Shown: positions 41,574 through 51,021, numbered from the stretch's first letter. The stretch: DNA of 64,000 bases from SpSt-1165 sp964391725 (GCA_964391725.1 CAYMNB010000011.1:1-64000); one strand, 5' to 3'. Translations and numbers: made by a program. Notes: a model not told the origin generated them from the sequence alone.

Positions 41574-42257
41574 TTAAGCGGTGGTTACCTGACGAACAAC
41601 TGCGACGACCTTTCCCATGACACTGACGTTTTTGGATTTTGGGATGATGATATCTTGCATGGTTGGGTTGGCAGGCTGCAGGCGGTAGTGATCACTTTCT
41701 TTGTAGAAATATTTCAGGGTGGTTTCGTTGTCCTCGTCGATCCAGATAGCTGCCATTTCGCCATTATTGACCTGGTTTTGGCGATGGAAGATGACGATGT
41801 CGCCATCGTTGACCATGGCATCGATCATAGAGTCTCCGTCTACTTCAAGGGCAAACAAGTCTTCTGGTTTTTCATTGAGGCCAAACAGGGAACGGGCCAC
41901 TTCGATGGTGGAATCCGGGTCGTAGGTAGGATCATCCGGCATGGGAAGCGGCGCGCCTGCCACAATGCGGCCCACCAGAGGTATGTTCCAAAGGGATTCT
42001 GCAATTTGCTCTATGCCGAGGAGCTTTAATCCTTCTTCTGTGATGCGCAGAGAGCGTGATTGATGCGCATTCTTTTCGATGTATTCTTTTTCTCGCAGTT
42101 TGTTGAGGTAGAAAGAGACCTGCGATGTCGATGACACGTTGATGCGATCTCCAATTTCACGTATGGAGGGGGGGAAGCCGTTCTCTTCCTGATAATTGTT
42201 GAGAAAATCCAGGATTGTTTCCAATATCCGTTGCATATTCTTACTGGACCGAGGCAT
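41574..42257 (-). CDS. lexA: SOS repressor LexA
   Basis: A 227-residue repressor of DNA-damage genes, self-cleaved when RecA filaments form. The N-terminal winged helix contains SIREIGDRINVSSTSQVSFY. The C-terminal protease domain has cleavage site Ala100-Gly101 (RIVAGAPL), nucleophile Ser143 (GDSMIDAMV) and general-base Lys182 (ETTLKYF). GAAAGGAA precedes the start. Its promoter contains a LexA box between -35 and -10, so it is self-repressed. Confidence 0.97.
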   Translation of the reverse strand: MPRSSKNMQRILETILDFLNNYQEENGFPPSIREIGDRINVSSTSQVSFYLNKLREKEYIEKNAHQSRSLRITEEGLKLLGIEQIAESLWNIPLVGRIVAGAPLPMPDDPTYDPDSTIEVARSLFGLNEKPEDLFALEVDGDSMIDAMVNDGDIVIFHRQNQVNNGEMAAIWIDEDNETTLKYFYKESDHYRLQPANPTMQDIIIPKSKNVSVMGKVVAVVRQVTTA

Positions 42258-42347
42258 AAGGAATTCCTTTCTATGATTCCATTGCTTTCTTGCTATCGTG
42301 ACAATTTCATCTCAAATTAGCAATTAAATTCTATTATATTTATCATT

Positions 42348-42376
42348 AGTATAGCGGAACAAACGTTCTATGTCAA
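42348..42376 (-). promoter_or_regulatory. lexA promoter with embedded LexA box
   Basis: The minus strand reads TTGACA, a 17-nt spacer, then TATACT. The spacer holds GAACGTTTGTTC (GAAC-N4-GTTC, plus-strand 42357-42368), so LexA binding would occlude RNA polymerase. In the rest of the 326-bp gap 42258-42583, nothing else is seen except the fmdB promoter. Confidence 0.88.
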
Positions 42377-42521
42377 TTGTTTTTGAGCGGATCTCCTTAT
42401 TTGTGAAAAAACATTGCATATATTGACAGGTATTTGATTCAAAAATGGCTTGGGAGCAGGTGTAAGTGAGGGCTATGGAAAATGAAATTGTAGAATAATC
42501 TGAAGTCAAGTTGTGATTTGC

Positions 42522-42549
42522 TTTGCTTGACCAGAAACAAGGTTATAAT
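42522..42549 (+). promoter_or_regulatory. Promoter of fmdB-like gene
   Basis: TTTGCT, a 16-nt spacer, then TATAAT at 42544-42549. Confidence 0.55.
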
Positions 42550-42583
42550 AGTTTGAATGTATCACGCTTTGAGGAGTTCAACT

Positions 42584-42799
42584 ATGCCGATTTATGAGTA
42601 TCACTGCCAGGAATGTGGAAAAGAGTTCGAAAAACGTATGTCATTCACCCAGTCAGATGATATCCCTGTCTGTCCTTTCTGCGAAAGCGAAAAGACGAAC
42701 AAGAAACTCTCTCTGTTCTGTGCACCAGGGGTGTCTGGCGGGAATGGCGGTGGTTGCGCCAGTTGTGCGGGCGGTTCTTGCAACACCTGCGGTGGTTGA
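42584..42799 (+). CDS. FmdB family zinc-ribbon protein
   Basis: A 71-residue protein. MPIYEYHCQECGKEFEKRMS and CPFCES form the FmdB/CxxC zinc ribbon. The C-terminal tail is Gly/Cys-rich (GGGCASCAGGSCNTCGG) and may bind metal. FmdB was first seen near formamidase and C1-metabolism genes and may be regulatory, but its role is unclear. ATG 42584 with GAGGAG 7 nt upstream is chosen over a longer in-frame start. Confidence 0.9.
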   Translation: MPIYEYHCQECGKEFEKRMSFTQSDDIPVCPFCESEKTNKKLSLFCAPGVSGGNGGGCASCAGGSCNTCGG

Positions 42800-42850
42800 T
42801 GAACTTCCCTGATGGGGGTGGATAGAAAGTTAATGGATATGTGATGGTTT

Positions 42851-43378
42851 ATGTCGAATCTTGTTGTTTTGTACGGTCCTCCTGAAACAGGTAAGTCCAG
42901 TTTTCTTGAACAACTGGTTCATTATTACCATACCCTGGGGTTGGAAGTACACGGGTTGATTTCACCAGCTATCCTTTATGAGAATATCAAAACCGGTATA
43001 CGTGCGAAAGATATTTCTACCGGTGAAACCCGTTTTTTGGCAGCAAAGCGCCCGGTGCCGCTGACTGATACCAGCAAATTAGGTTATGTATTTAATGAAC
43101 AAACCGTGGCTTGGGGCAACGAAGTGCTCTCCTCCAGTGTGCCAACCGAGGTGCTGATCATTGATGAGATCGGACCGCTTGAGCTGAAATTGAACAAGGG
43201 GTGGGCCAATGCACTGGATTGCATTCGCGGGCGCAGTTATCAACTGGCGATCGTGGTGCTGCGGGAGTCGCTCCATGACGAGATTCGGAACAAATGGCCG
43301 GTGGCTGAATGGCTACTATTTCAACAGGGGATGAAGGTTAACCGCTTTGACCGCTATTTTCACGAAACCAGAACCTGA
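42851..43378 (+). CDS. THEP1-like nucleoside-triphosphatase
   Basis: A 175-residue P-loop NTPase. Walker A is YGPPETGKSSFLEQL and Walker B VLIIDEIGPLELK, with the EIGPLELK...GW pattern of the THEP1/NTPase-1 family. These hydrolyse several NTPs slowly, and their role in bacteria is unsettled. It lies between FmdB and a URO-D-like gene; the downstream start is only 14 nt away, so the pair is probably co-transcribed. No strong ribosome site is visible. Confidence 0.8.
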   Translation: MSNLVVLYGPPETGKSSFLEQLVHYYHTLGLEVHGLISPAILYENIKTGIRAKDISTGETRFLAAKRPVPLTDTSKLGYVFNEQTVAWGNEVLSSSVPTEVLIIDEIGPLELKLNKGWANALDCIRGRSYQLAIVVLRESLHDEIRNKWPVAEWLLFQQGMKVNRFDRYFHETRT

Positions 43379-43392
43379 CGGCGGCGTTGTTA

Positions 43393-44673
43393 ATGCCTGA
43401 CAATAGCCAGCATGAAGTGATTCGATCGGCAAGCTTGCTCGATCCGGCTTTGTTATCAATCAACCACAAAGATCGAGAGTTATTAATAAGGCTGGCGGAG
43501 GTTTACCGCCGGTTTGCTAATGATCCGCTTGAGATCGAGAAACAAACGCTGCAGCGCCGCAAGAATAATCTGGATTGGGTGCGGCCGCTGGTGATTTGTT
43601 TTCCGGAGATAAGCTGGCGTGAGATCATACGGGATGAGGATCTGGTTTGCGAAGGGGAGATTGCCCGCGGATGGGAGCGAAAACTGCGGCAGTTGATTTT
43701 CACGGCAGAGACGAGATCGGATGAATGCCTTCCAGACAGTTTTACTATAGGTTTTGTACATGGTGAACTGGAGTGGGGCATCCGTATGCATCAGATCGGC
43801 GACCTGCATGCGGGTTCTTATCGCTGGGAAGCACCTATCCAAAAACCAGAAGATATCAATAACATGAATCTGCCTACCATGGAGGTGGATTTTACCGGTT
43901 CTGATGCTCTTCTTGCCCTGGCAGAAGATGTGTTCGCTGGTGTCCTGCCTGTGAAGCGCAAAGAAGCCTGGTTCTGGACCACCGGGCTGACGCAAACCTT
44001 TATCCATTTGCGCGGGTTGGAACAAATGATGTTCGATATGATGGACAATCCTGCCTTTGTGCATGCATTAATGGCACTGTTGGCAGAGGGCACAGGCATG
44101 TTTTTGGATGAACTGGAGAAAAAGGGGCTTTTGTTTCCCAACTGTGATATTGCTTATTGCGGATCAGGCGGGCTGGGGTTGACCGATGCTCTGCCACAGC
44201 ATGATTATGCTGGTATTGTCAGGCTACGCGATCAGTGGGGATTTTCGGAAAGTCAGGAGACAGTGGGGGTCTCGCCGCGTATGTTTGCTGAATTCATCCT
44301 GCCATATCAGACCCCATTGCTGGAAAAATTCGGTCTCACTTATTATGGCTGCTGCGAACCGGTGGATCAACGCTGGAAGTATTTGAGCAAGATTCCCAAT
44401 CTGCGGCGGGTTTCGGTTTCGCCCTGGTCAGAACGTAAGAAAATGGCGGACTTTTTGAGGCAGGAGTATGTATTTTGCGTGAAACCAAACCCGGCCTTGT
44501 TGGCTTTTGATCATTTCCCTGAAGAGGAAATCAGACAGTATGTGCGTGAAACTCTGGCGATTGCTGGTGAGTGCCATTTAGAGTTCATTTTAAAAGATGT
44601 CACAACGGTCAGGCAACAACCAGAACGCATCATCAGTTGGGTAAGAATCGTCAAAGAAGAAATTCTGGGTTGA
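43393..44673 (+). CDS. Uroporphyrinogen-decarboxylase-like protein
   Basis: A 426-residue protein with a URO-D fold. The second half reads ADVFAG...TGLTQTFIHLRGLEQMMFDMMDNP, then GVSPRMFAEFILPYQTPLLEKFG and TYYGCCEPVDQRWKYLSKIPN. The CC motif in YYGCCEP may bind metal, as in corrinoid/coenzyme M methyltransferases (MtaA type) that share this fold. No corrinoid-binding protein lies next to it. The start is uncertain: ATG 43393 is used and TTG 43387 is possible. Confidence 0.78.
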   Translation: MPDNSQHEVIRSASLLDPALLSINHKDRELLIRLAEVYRRFANDPLEIEKQTLQRRKNNLDWVRPLVICFPEISWREIIRDEDLVCEGEIARGWERKLRQLIFTAETRSDECLPDSFTIGFVHGELEWGIRMHQIGDLHAGSYRWEAPIQKPEDINNMNLPTMEVDFTGSDALLALAEDVFAGVLPVKRKEAWFWTTGLTQTFIHLRGLEQMMFDMMDNPAFVHALMALLAEGTGMFLDELEKKGLLFPNCDIAYCGSGGLGLTDALPQHDYAGIVRLRDQWGFSESQETVGVSPRMFAEFILPYQTPLLEKFGLTYYGCCEPVDQRWKYLSKIPNLRRVSVSPWSERKKMADFLRQEYVFCVKPNPALLAFDHFPEEEIRQYVRETLAIAGECHLEFILKDVTTVRQQPERIISWVRIVKEEILG

Positions 44674-44679
44674 AGGTTG

Positions 44680-45732
44680 TTAGATTCCTGCCAGATTCAG
44701 TAGATCGGTCATTAAACCTAAGGCGGTGATTTCAGCGCCAGCGCCGGCACCAGCGATCATGAGCGGTATGTGATTGTGTACACGCGAGTGGATCATAAGT
44801 TTGTTGGCGGTGTTATCGAGCAGTCCATATTCGCTGTCACGGGCCACCGCCTTCAACTGGCAGTAACCTCCATTCGGGCCAACAGCGGATACGTAGCGCA
44901 GAGTCATGGATTCGGCCATGGCTTGCTGGCGTAACTGCTGGGTGTATCCATTCAGGCGTTTCAATCGTTGAAAGAACTGGTCCTTGGTGTATGCATGGAA
45001 TTCTTCGGGGTAGAGACTTTCCACATCGATATCGTCGAGTTCCAATGGCCAGCCGACGGTGCGTGCCATTATCAAGGCTTTTCGGGCTGTATCCATCCCG
45101 TTGAGGTCGTCACGCGGATCAGGTTCTGTGTATCCTAACATATGTGCGTTTTCGATGGCCTGGGCGTAGGAAAGGTCTTGTTCCATCTCAGAAAAAATGT
45201 AATTCAAAGTGCCGCTCAGGCAGCCCTCGATATACTCGACATCATCAAAACCACTCACCAGGTTTCGTAACGCCGCAATAACAGGTGTTCCGGCACACAC
45301 CGTTGATTCATAGCCTACATTCGCAGAAGAAAAGAATGGTTCTGCAACCGGCCAGGGCTGTACCAGATTGTTTTTGTTGCACATCACCAATGAACAACCC
45401 TTTTTCAAGCCTGTTAACAACACCGGATAGAGGGCTTGGGCACTACTTGTATCGACCAGGATGGTGTTAAGGCCAAAATATTGGGCAATGGCAGCAGCGT
45501 TATTGGAATCAGGAAGTGTTCGTAAGGGGCTTCCCTCATTCTTTATATTGATGATGTTGCGTAATTGTTCCGGTGTAAAACCAGCAGCATTGTGAACATA
45601 GCCAGAACTATCAACAATAGCTGTGATGCGCAACGGCAGATAATACCTGTCTATGGCATTCATCAGTTGCTCACAAAGTGCTTGACCGATCTTGCCGGGT
45701 CCGAAAAGGATGATATCTTTTTTGTCTGTCAT
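44680..45732 (-). CDS. hom: Homoserine dehydrogenase (ThrA C-terminal type)
   Basis: The enzyme reduces aspartate semialdehyde to homoserine in threonine and methionine synthesis. The 350-residue protein has the nucleotide-binding segment IILFGPGKIGQALCE, YESTVCAGTPVIAAL, EGCLSGTLNYIFSEME and EPDPRDDLNGMDTARKALI. The last is typical of the HSD half of bifunctional aspartokinase-HSD, but no kinase or ACT domain is attached. ATG 45732 has AGGGA upstream. It is convergent with, and only 6 bp from, the URO-D-like gene. Confidence 0.93.
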   Translation of the reverse strand: MTDKKDIILFGPGKIGQALCEQLMNAIDRYYLPLRITAIVDSSGYVHNAAGFTPEQLRNIINIKNEGSPLRTLPDSNNAAAIAQYFGLNTILVDTSSAQALYPVLLTGLKKGCSLVMCNKNNLVQPWPVAEPFFSSANVGYESTVCAGTPVIAALRNLVSGFDDVEYIEGCLSGTLNYIFSEMEQDLSYAQAIENAHMLGYTEPDPRDDLNGMDTARKALIMARTVGWPLELDDIDVESLYPEEFHAYTKDQFFQRLKRLNGYTQQLRQQAMAESMTLRYVSAVGPNGGYCQLKAVARDSEYGLLDNTANKLMIHSRVHNHIPLMIAGAGAGAEITALGLMTDLLNLAGI

Positions 45733-45869
45733 GCCAATCCCTGCGTGATTCATTCTTGTTCCGTGTCTGTATTCTAACACTGACTTTATATTTAGAAAAT
45801 AGGTGCTTCTGAAAGCGAGTAGCGTGGTAGAATATTTTGGAATTCACCAATCAATCGAAGGGACCAGAC

Positions 45870-47195
45870 ATGGAAAAGGTATCGCAGAATGCGAATAATT
45901 CGTCGCAAAAAATTAAGACATTGTTAGCACTTGCCTTTGGTTACTTTATTGATCAGGGGGAGGGTCAGGCGATGTCTGTCCTCTTTCCTGTGCTTCAAAA
46001 ACTTTGGGGGCTTTCGTATAGCAACCTGGGTTTGATCGGCACCATCCGCAGTTTGTTACAGGCACTCAGCTCGCCTTTTTGGGGGTTCGCGGCGGATCGA
46101 ATGTCACGCAAGAAGGTAATTATCTTTGGTACAGGCATCTGGGGCATCTGGACTGCGGTATGCGGTTTGACCCAGAATTTCGGGCAGCTGCTGGTGATTC
46201 GGGCAATTTCGGGACTGGGTTTGGGCTGTCTTCTGCCAGCCACTTTTTCATTGATGTCAGACATGTTCCCCCCAAAGCAGCGCGGCAAGGCGTTGGGCAT
46301 CATGGAAGCCATTGGTGTGTTGGGCATTATCATAAGCACAGTGTCTTTGGGCATGTTGGCAACCGAGACTTTGTGGCGCTATGGGTTTTTCCTGTTGGGC
46401 GGAATGAGCATGGTGACCGGTCTTGTGGTGTGGATTCTGGTCAAGGAGCCTGTGAGAGGCGCAGCAGAACCTGAGTTGAAGGGCATCATCACGGAAGAAG
46501 CTGCCAGTAAATACCGTGCGCAATTCAAAGATGTGTTCCGTGTTCTGCGCATTCCCACCATCTGGGTGGCAATCTTGCAGGGTCTGGCGGGAACCATGCC
46601 CTGGGTGGTGATGGGGTTGTATTTCATCACCTGGTTAGAAAATGACCGCGGCTTGCCTGTGCAAACCGCCTCGATTGTCTTTGCGGCGATTGTGCTGGGC
46701 ACAGCCGCCAGCAATGTGATCGGCGGTTTTTTGGGAGATTGGGCAGAAAGCAAAAGCCCTAAATACGGACGTGTGGTGGTCGGACAGGTGTCCATTGTGG
46801 CCGGCATTCCGATGTCTTATGTGCTGCTGACCCAAACTGAGGGTTGGCCTTTGGGATGGTTCATGGTGTGGTGTTTGTTGACGGCTTTGTTGATCAGCTG
46901 GCCGGGAAAAGGCGCTAAAGAGCCGATGATGCAGGGCGCTGTTCCACCAGAGTTACGCTCCACGGCTTTTGCGATGACAACTTTTGTGGAAAGCGGATTC
47001 GCAGCGTTGGTTGCCTTGTTCGCCGGCCAGCTGGCCGATCGAATTGGGTTGACGGAAGCGATGGTGTGGACTATCCCGGTTCCGTGGGTCATCTGCGCGC
47101 TATTCTTTACCCTGTTCTATTGGGCATATCCACGCGATGCGCAAAAATTGCGTGACCAGATGGCGCAGCGGGCTATCGAAATCGAAGCGGGATAA
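45870..47195 (+). CDS. MFS transporter
   Basis: A 441-residue protein with 12 probable membrane helices. The loop AADRMSRKKVIIFGTG after helix 2 and the RAISGLGLGCLLPATFSLMSD segment are typical of the family. FPPKQRGKALGIMEA suggests the spinster/organic-anion class. The substrate is unknown. ATG 45870 has GAAGGGA upstream; the in-frame TTG 45837 precedes that ribosome site. The 213-bp gap that follows holds no gene or recognisable RNA. Confidence 0.88.
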   Translation: MEKVSQNANNSSQKIKTLLALAFGYFIDQGEGQAMSVLFPVLQKLWGLSYSNLGLIGTIRSLLQALSSPFWGFAADRMSRKKVIIFGTGIWGIWTAVCGLTQNFGQLLVIRAISGLGLGCLLPATFSLMSDMFPPKQRGKALGIMEAIGVLGIIISTVSLGMLATETLWRYGFFLLGGMSMVTGLVVWILVKEPVRGAAEPELKGIITEEAASKYRAQFKDVFRVLRIPTIWVAILQGLAGTMPWVVMGLYFITWLENDRGLPVQTASIVFAAIVLGTAASNVIGGFLGDWAESKSPKYGRVVVGQVSIVAGIPMSYVLLTQTEGWPLGWFMVWCLLTALLISWPGKGAKEPMMQGAVPPELRSTAFAMTTFVESGFAALVALFAGQLADRIGLTEAMVWTIPVPWVICALFFTLFYWAYPRDAQKLRDQMAQRAIEIEAG

Positions 47196-47408
47196 GAATC
47201 ATCTACCGATATTATTGATTCCCGCCCCATCTTTATGCTCGATGATGGTGCCGCCTTGTTTAGGCGTAAGATTGCGAGGGGGAGGTTCGACCTTACTCCG
47301 CTAAATCGGTGATAAAATTGCTGAAGCAGGACGGTTCATTGTAAGAATCCCAGAATCAGTGACCCTGCAGAAAATCCATCTTGACGATACCATTTCTTAT
47401 GAGGCGTT

Positions 47409-49415
47409 GTGAACGACAAAGATCCGCTGGTCGGTAAAATATTCGGTGGATACCGGATTACAGAAAAAATTGCGCAAGGCGGTATGGCCGCGGTCTATCG
47501 CGGCGTTGATCGGCGTCTGGGGCGTGATGTCGCCATTAAGCTGGTGTTGGGCGGCCGACAATATTCAGAGGTATTTCTGAAGCGATTCCGCCGGGAAATT
47601 CGTGCATTAGGCAAGCTGATGCATCCCCATATCGTTCCATTATTGGATTTTGGCAGCATTCACGGTGTTCCTTACCTGGTGATGCCCTATCTCTCAGGTG
47701 GTACGATTCAAGAGATGATCGGCAAGGTGTGGGATTGGTATGATGCTGCTCAGATCATTATCCCGATCGGTCAGTCGATTGCTTACGCTCATAGCAATGG
47801 CATTATTCATCGTGATATTAAACCCGCCAATATTCTGCTGACAGAATCGGGTGAACCGATGTTGTCAGATTTCGGTTTGATGAAAATGCTGAAGGAAGAA
47901 CAATCCGCCGATCTGACCGGCAGCGGTATGGTGGGTACGCCGGACTTTATGGCGCCTGAGCAATGGGTGGGCGAAGCGGTGCCGCAAACAGACATCTATG
48001 CATTGGGCATCATCTTCTATGTGATGATCACCGGACATTTGCCTTACGAAGCTGCCAGTGCGCCTGAGATCATGTTCAAACATATATCTGAATCGCATGT
48101 GCCGCCAAGAAAGCATGTGCCAGATATTCCCATTGAAGTAGAAATGGTGATTGAGCGTGCGCTGCGCAAAGATTACCAAAAACGCTACGCAACCATGGCT
48201 GAATTTGTGACCGAGGTGGAACAACTGACCAATCGCCTGCACTCCCGCGAAATGGCTAATAATTCGAAATCTGTTTCGCGCAGGTCGGGGAAGGTGGGGA
48301 AATTTCAATGGATGGCGTTCAAACTGCGACTGCGCAGCCTGCCAACCTGGGTGTGGGCAGGTGTGGTGTTCTTTATTCTGGCGTTTGTTGGGATTCTGTC
48401 ACTGTACTTCATCAGCCAGAACTTTATCAATTGGCAAGATAGTGTGGCCACTGCCCAGGCTGTCAGTGTAAACACGACCACACCGGACCAACTGGCGTTG
48501 GTGAATGAGCCACAGGTGACGGAAACAGCAACTATCACGGCAACGACACAACCGACCCGCACAACCGCATCAACCAGGCAACCCCTGCCTTCGACCTCTA
48601 CCAGTACTGCGGCCGTGACTATTACGCCGACCAATAGTCCGTCGGCGACCAAAGACCTGTCATTGGAAATCGGTTCCACCAAAGTTTCACCGGTAGACGA
48701 GATGTTGATGATGTATATTCCTGAAGGATTATTTGAGATGGGTGCACGGGACGAAGATGAAGAAGCCAAAGACGATGAAAAACCCCGCCACACAGTCTAT
48801 CTGGATGCTTTCTGGATGGATCAGACTGAGGTAACTGTCGGCCAGTACATGCAATGTGTGGATGCAGGCGCCTGCCCCAAACCGATCAAGATCGATTCAA
48901 GGACACGAGGTTTTTATTTTGGCAATGAACCTTTTTTGAATCATCCTGTGATCAATGTGAACTGGTATCAGGCCAATGACTATTGCCTTTGGGCAGGTCG
49001 CAGGCTGCCAACGGAAGCTGAGTGGGAAAAGGCGGCCACAAGCCAGCAGGAAAATGGCCTGTATCCGTGGGGCTCTCGCCTGGATTGTTCTTTGGCGAAT
49101 TACTTCCAGGGTCCCGGAGGCTGCAAAGGTGATACCAATCCGGTGGATGAATATCAGAATGGGGCCAGCCTGTATGGTGTCTTGGGGTTGGCAGGCAATG
49201 TGTGGGAATGGGTTTCGGATTGGTACGATGCAGAGTATTACAGCAAATCACCAGAAGAGAATCCCAAGGGACCCAATTTAGGCACCTACAATGTCACCCG
49301 GGGAGGTACATTCAGTCAAGCACCATCCGCATTGCGAATCACCAATCGAGGTCTCAATGCACCGAATGTGTATAGAGATAACGGTGGATTCCGCTGTGTA
49401 ATGGATGCAGAGTAG
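47409..49415 (+). CDS. Transmembrane Ser/Thr protein kinase with extracellular SUMF1-like domain
   Basis: A 668-residue protein. The cytoplasmic kinase domain (1-275) has the glycine loop IAQGGMAAVYRG, Lys in DVAIKLV, HRDIKPANILL, SDFGLM and MAPEQ, so it should be active. One membrane helix (about 313-335) leads to a Thr/Ser/Pro-rich linker, then an FGE-sulfatase-like (SUMF1) domain (about 430-668: RRLPTEAEWEKAA, GLAGNVWEWVSDWYD, NGGFRCV). The catalytic Cys pair of formylglycine-generating enzyme is not seen in the matching C-terminal segment, so the domain probably binds a ligand. The start is GTG 47409. It is the first gene of a surface-protein run. Confidence 0.92.
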   Translation: MNDKDPLVGKIFGGYRITEKIAQGGMAAVYRGVDRRLGRDVAIKLVLGGRQYSEVFLKRFRREIRALGKLMHPHIVPLLDFGSIHGVPYLVMPYLSGGTIQEMIGKVWDWYDAAQIIIPIGQSIAYAHSNGIIHRDIKPANILLTESGEPMLSDFGLMKMLKEEQSADLTGSGMVGTPDFMAPEQWVGEAVPQTDIYALGIIFYVMITGHLPYEAASAPEIMFKHISESHVPPRKHVPDIPIEVEMVIERALRKDYQKRYATMAEFVTEVEQLTNRLHSREMANNSKSVSRRSGKVGKFQWMAFKLRLRSLPTWVWAGVVFFILAFVGILSLYFISQNFINWQDSVATAQAVSVNTTTPDQLALVNEPQVTETATITATTQPTRTTASTRQPLPSTSTSTAAVTITPTNSPSATKDLSLEIGSTKVSPVDEMLMMYIPEGLFEMGARDEDEEAKDDEKPRHTVYLDAFWMDQTEVTVGQYMQCVDAGACPKPIKIDSRTRGFYFGNEPFLNHPVINVNWYQANDYCLWAGRRLPTEAEWEKAATSQQENGLYPWGSRLDCSLANYFQGPGGCKGDTNPVDEYQNGASLYGVLGLAGNVWEWVSDWYDAEYYSKSPEENPKGPNLGTYNVTRGGTFSQAPSALRITNRGLNAPNVYRDNGGFRCVMDAE

Positions 49416-49495
49416 TATATAAGCCGTATAACGATTGTATCGTTAGAAAACATTGAGAAAGCCACCCGGATAACCTGCAGGCGGTAATGCTAATT

Positions 49496-49501
49496 TATAA
49501 T
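49496..49501 (+). promoter_or_regulatory. Leaderless-type -10 box
   Basis: TATAAT ends 8 nt before ATG 49510 and no ribosome site is present. Confidence 0.55.
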
Positions 49502-49509
49502 TGATCGTG

Positions 49510-51021
49510 ATGAAAAAAAGCAATTACATAGTGTCAGTAGCTAACAAGGTGCTGGTATGCTGGGTGATGCTGGCGCTGGTTGTCAGCGGATGCCAGATCA
49601 TGGAACTGCCTGATGTGGCTGCGCTGCCGGATCAGACAGGTCAACCCACCACTGCTCCCAGTCCGTTGCCGGAAGTGACTTTGCCCGCGCAGCGTCCGCA
49701 ATATGGTCCGGGTGAATTGGTGGATTATATCGCACAGAGCGGCGACAACCTGCCTGCGCTGGCGGCACATTTTAACACCACAATCGATGAAATCCGCGGG
49801 GCAAATCCGATCATCCCTGCCGATGCCACTACTTTGCCGCCAGGTATGCCGATGCAAATACCTATCTATTATCGTCCCTTGTGGGGTTCTTCTTTTAAAA
49901 TTATACCGGACAGCGCCTTCGTGAATGGCCCGGATACTGTCGGCTTTGACACAGCCGCATTTGTAGCGCAGCAGGATGGCTGGTTGAAAAATGAAACTGA
50001 TTTTACAACCGGCAGGAATTTAACTGGTGGTGAGATTGTCCAACAGGTAGCCGACAACTATTCCATCAACCCAAAACTATTGCTGGCGTTGCTCGAGTAT
50101 GAAACAGGCGCACTCAGCAATCCTGACCGCCCCGATGTAACCTCAGGTAACTTATTCGGCTTTGGTGATCGACAACGAACGCGTTTGATCCTTCAACTGA
50201 ACCAGCTGGCAAACATATTGAACAACAGCTATTATGGCTGGCGTGAAGGTTCGCTGGTGTCATTCACCCATCGTTCTGATGGACGACTTGAATATGGCGA
50301 TCCCTGGTTGAATGCAGGAACTGTTGCCCTACACCATACCTTTGCGCAGACCATGCCATATGACCAGTATCGGGTTGCGATCTCAGACCAGGGGTTATAC
50401 CGTGTATACACGGAGTTGTTTGGAGAACCGTTTGAGAATGCAATAGATATCATCCCCGGCAGTTTACAGCAGCCGGCATTTCAATTGCCTTTTGAAGGGC
50501 AGATTCCGTGGACATATACCGGCGGTCCGCACGCAGCCTGGGGAGACGGACAACCCTGGGCAGCCATAGACTTTGCGCCACCGGGTATCAGTGGATGCAG
50601 CCCCTCTGGTGATTGGATCACAGCGGTGGCGGATGGGGTGGTTGCCCGAGTCGATACAGGCCTGGTGGTGCTTGATCTGGATGGTGATGGCGATGAACGC
50701 ACCGGATGGGTGTTATTGTACATGCATGTCGCCAGCCATAATCGCGTAAGGTTGGGTCAGGAAGTGAAACGCGGGACTGCCATCGGTCATCCATCCTGCG
50801 AGGGCGGTACATCCACAGGGACGCACGTTCATATTGCCCGCAAGTACAACGGTGAATGGATTCTGGCAAGCGGGCCGCTGGCATTCAACCTGGAGGGTTG
50901 GGTGGTGGAGAGCGGGAGCGAGGCTTATCTGGGCAGAATGGTGAGATATAGTGAGGTGGTGATTGCGACCGACTTTTCAGGCGCACAAAGCCGGATTGTT
51001 TCTGCTGGTCTGGCTGAGTAG
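49510..51021 (+). CDS. Lipoprotein with LysM and M23 peptidase domains
   Basis: A 503-residue exported protein. Its signal peptide ends in the lipobox LVVSGC, then a short Thr/Pro linker. The LysM domain (DYIAQSGDNLPALAAHFNTTIDEI) binds peptidoglycan. The middle segment EIVQQVADNYSINPKLLLALLEYETG is lytic-transglycosylase-like. The M23 metallopeptidase-like domain at the end keeps GGPHAAW, WAAIDFAPPG and THVHIA (His/Asp/HxH pattern). It probably remodels or binds the cell wall outside the membrane. The next gene begins inside its 3' end, 59 nt before its stop. Confidence 0.88.
   Translation: MKKSNYIVSVANKVLVCWVMLALVVSGCQIMELPDVAALPDQTGQPTTAPSPLPEVTLPAQRPQYGPGELVDYIAQSGDNLPALAAHFNTTIDEIRGANPIIPADATTLPPGMPMQIPIYYRPLWGSSFKIIPDSAFVNGPDTVGFDTAAFVAQQDGWLKNETDFTTGRNLTGGEIVQQVADNYSINPKLLLALLEYETGALSNPDRPDVTSGNLFGFGDRQRTRLILQLNQLANILNNSYYGWREGSLVSFTHRSDGRLEYGDPWLNAGTVALHHTFAQTMPYDQYRVAISDQGLYRVYTELFGEPFENAIDIIPGSLQQPAFQLPFEGQIPWTYTGGPHAAWGDGQPWAAIDFAPPGISGCSPSGDWITAVADGVVARVDTGLVVLDLDGDGDERTGWVLLYMHVASHNRVRLGQEVKRGTAIGHPSCEGGTSTGTHVHIARKYNGEWILASGPLAFNLEGWVVESGSEAYLGRMVRYSEVVIATDFSGAQSRIVSAGLAE

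Noticed and set aside
47196..47408. Gap before the kinase gene examined for a structured RNA
   Set aside because: A GGTTCGACC-like string recalls a tRNA T-loop, but no acceptor, D-arm or anticodon stem can be formed; nothing supportable was found.
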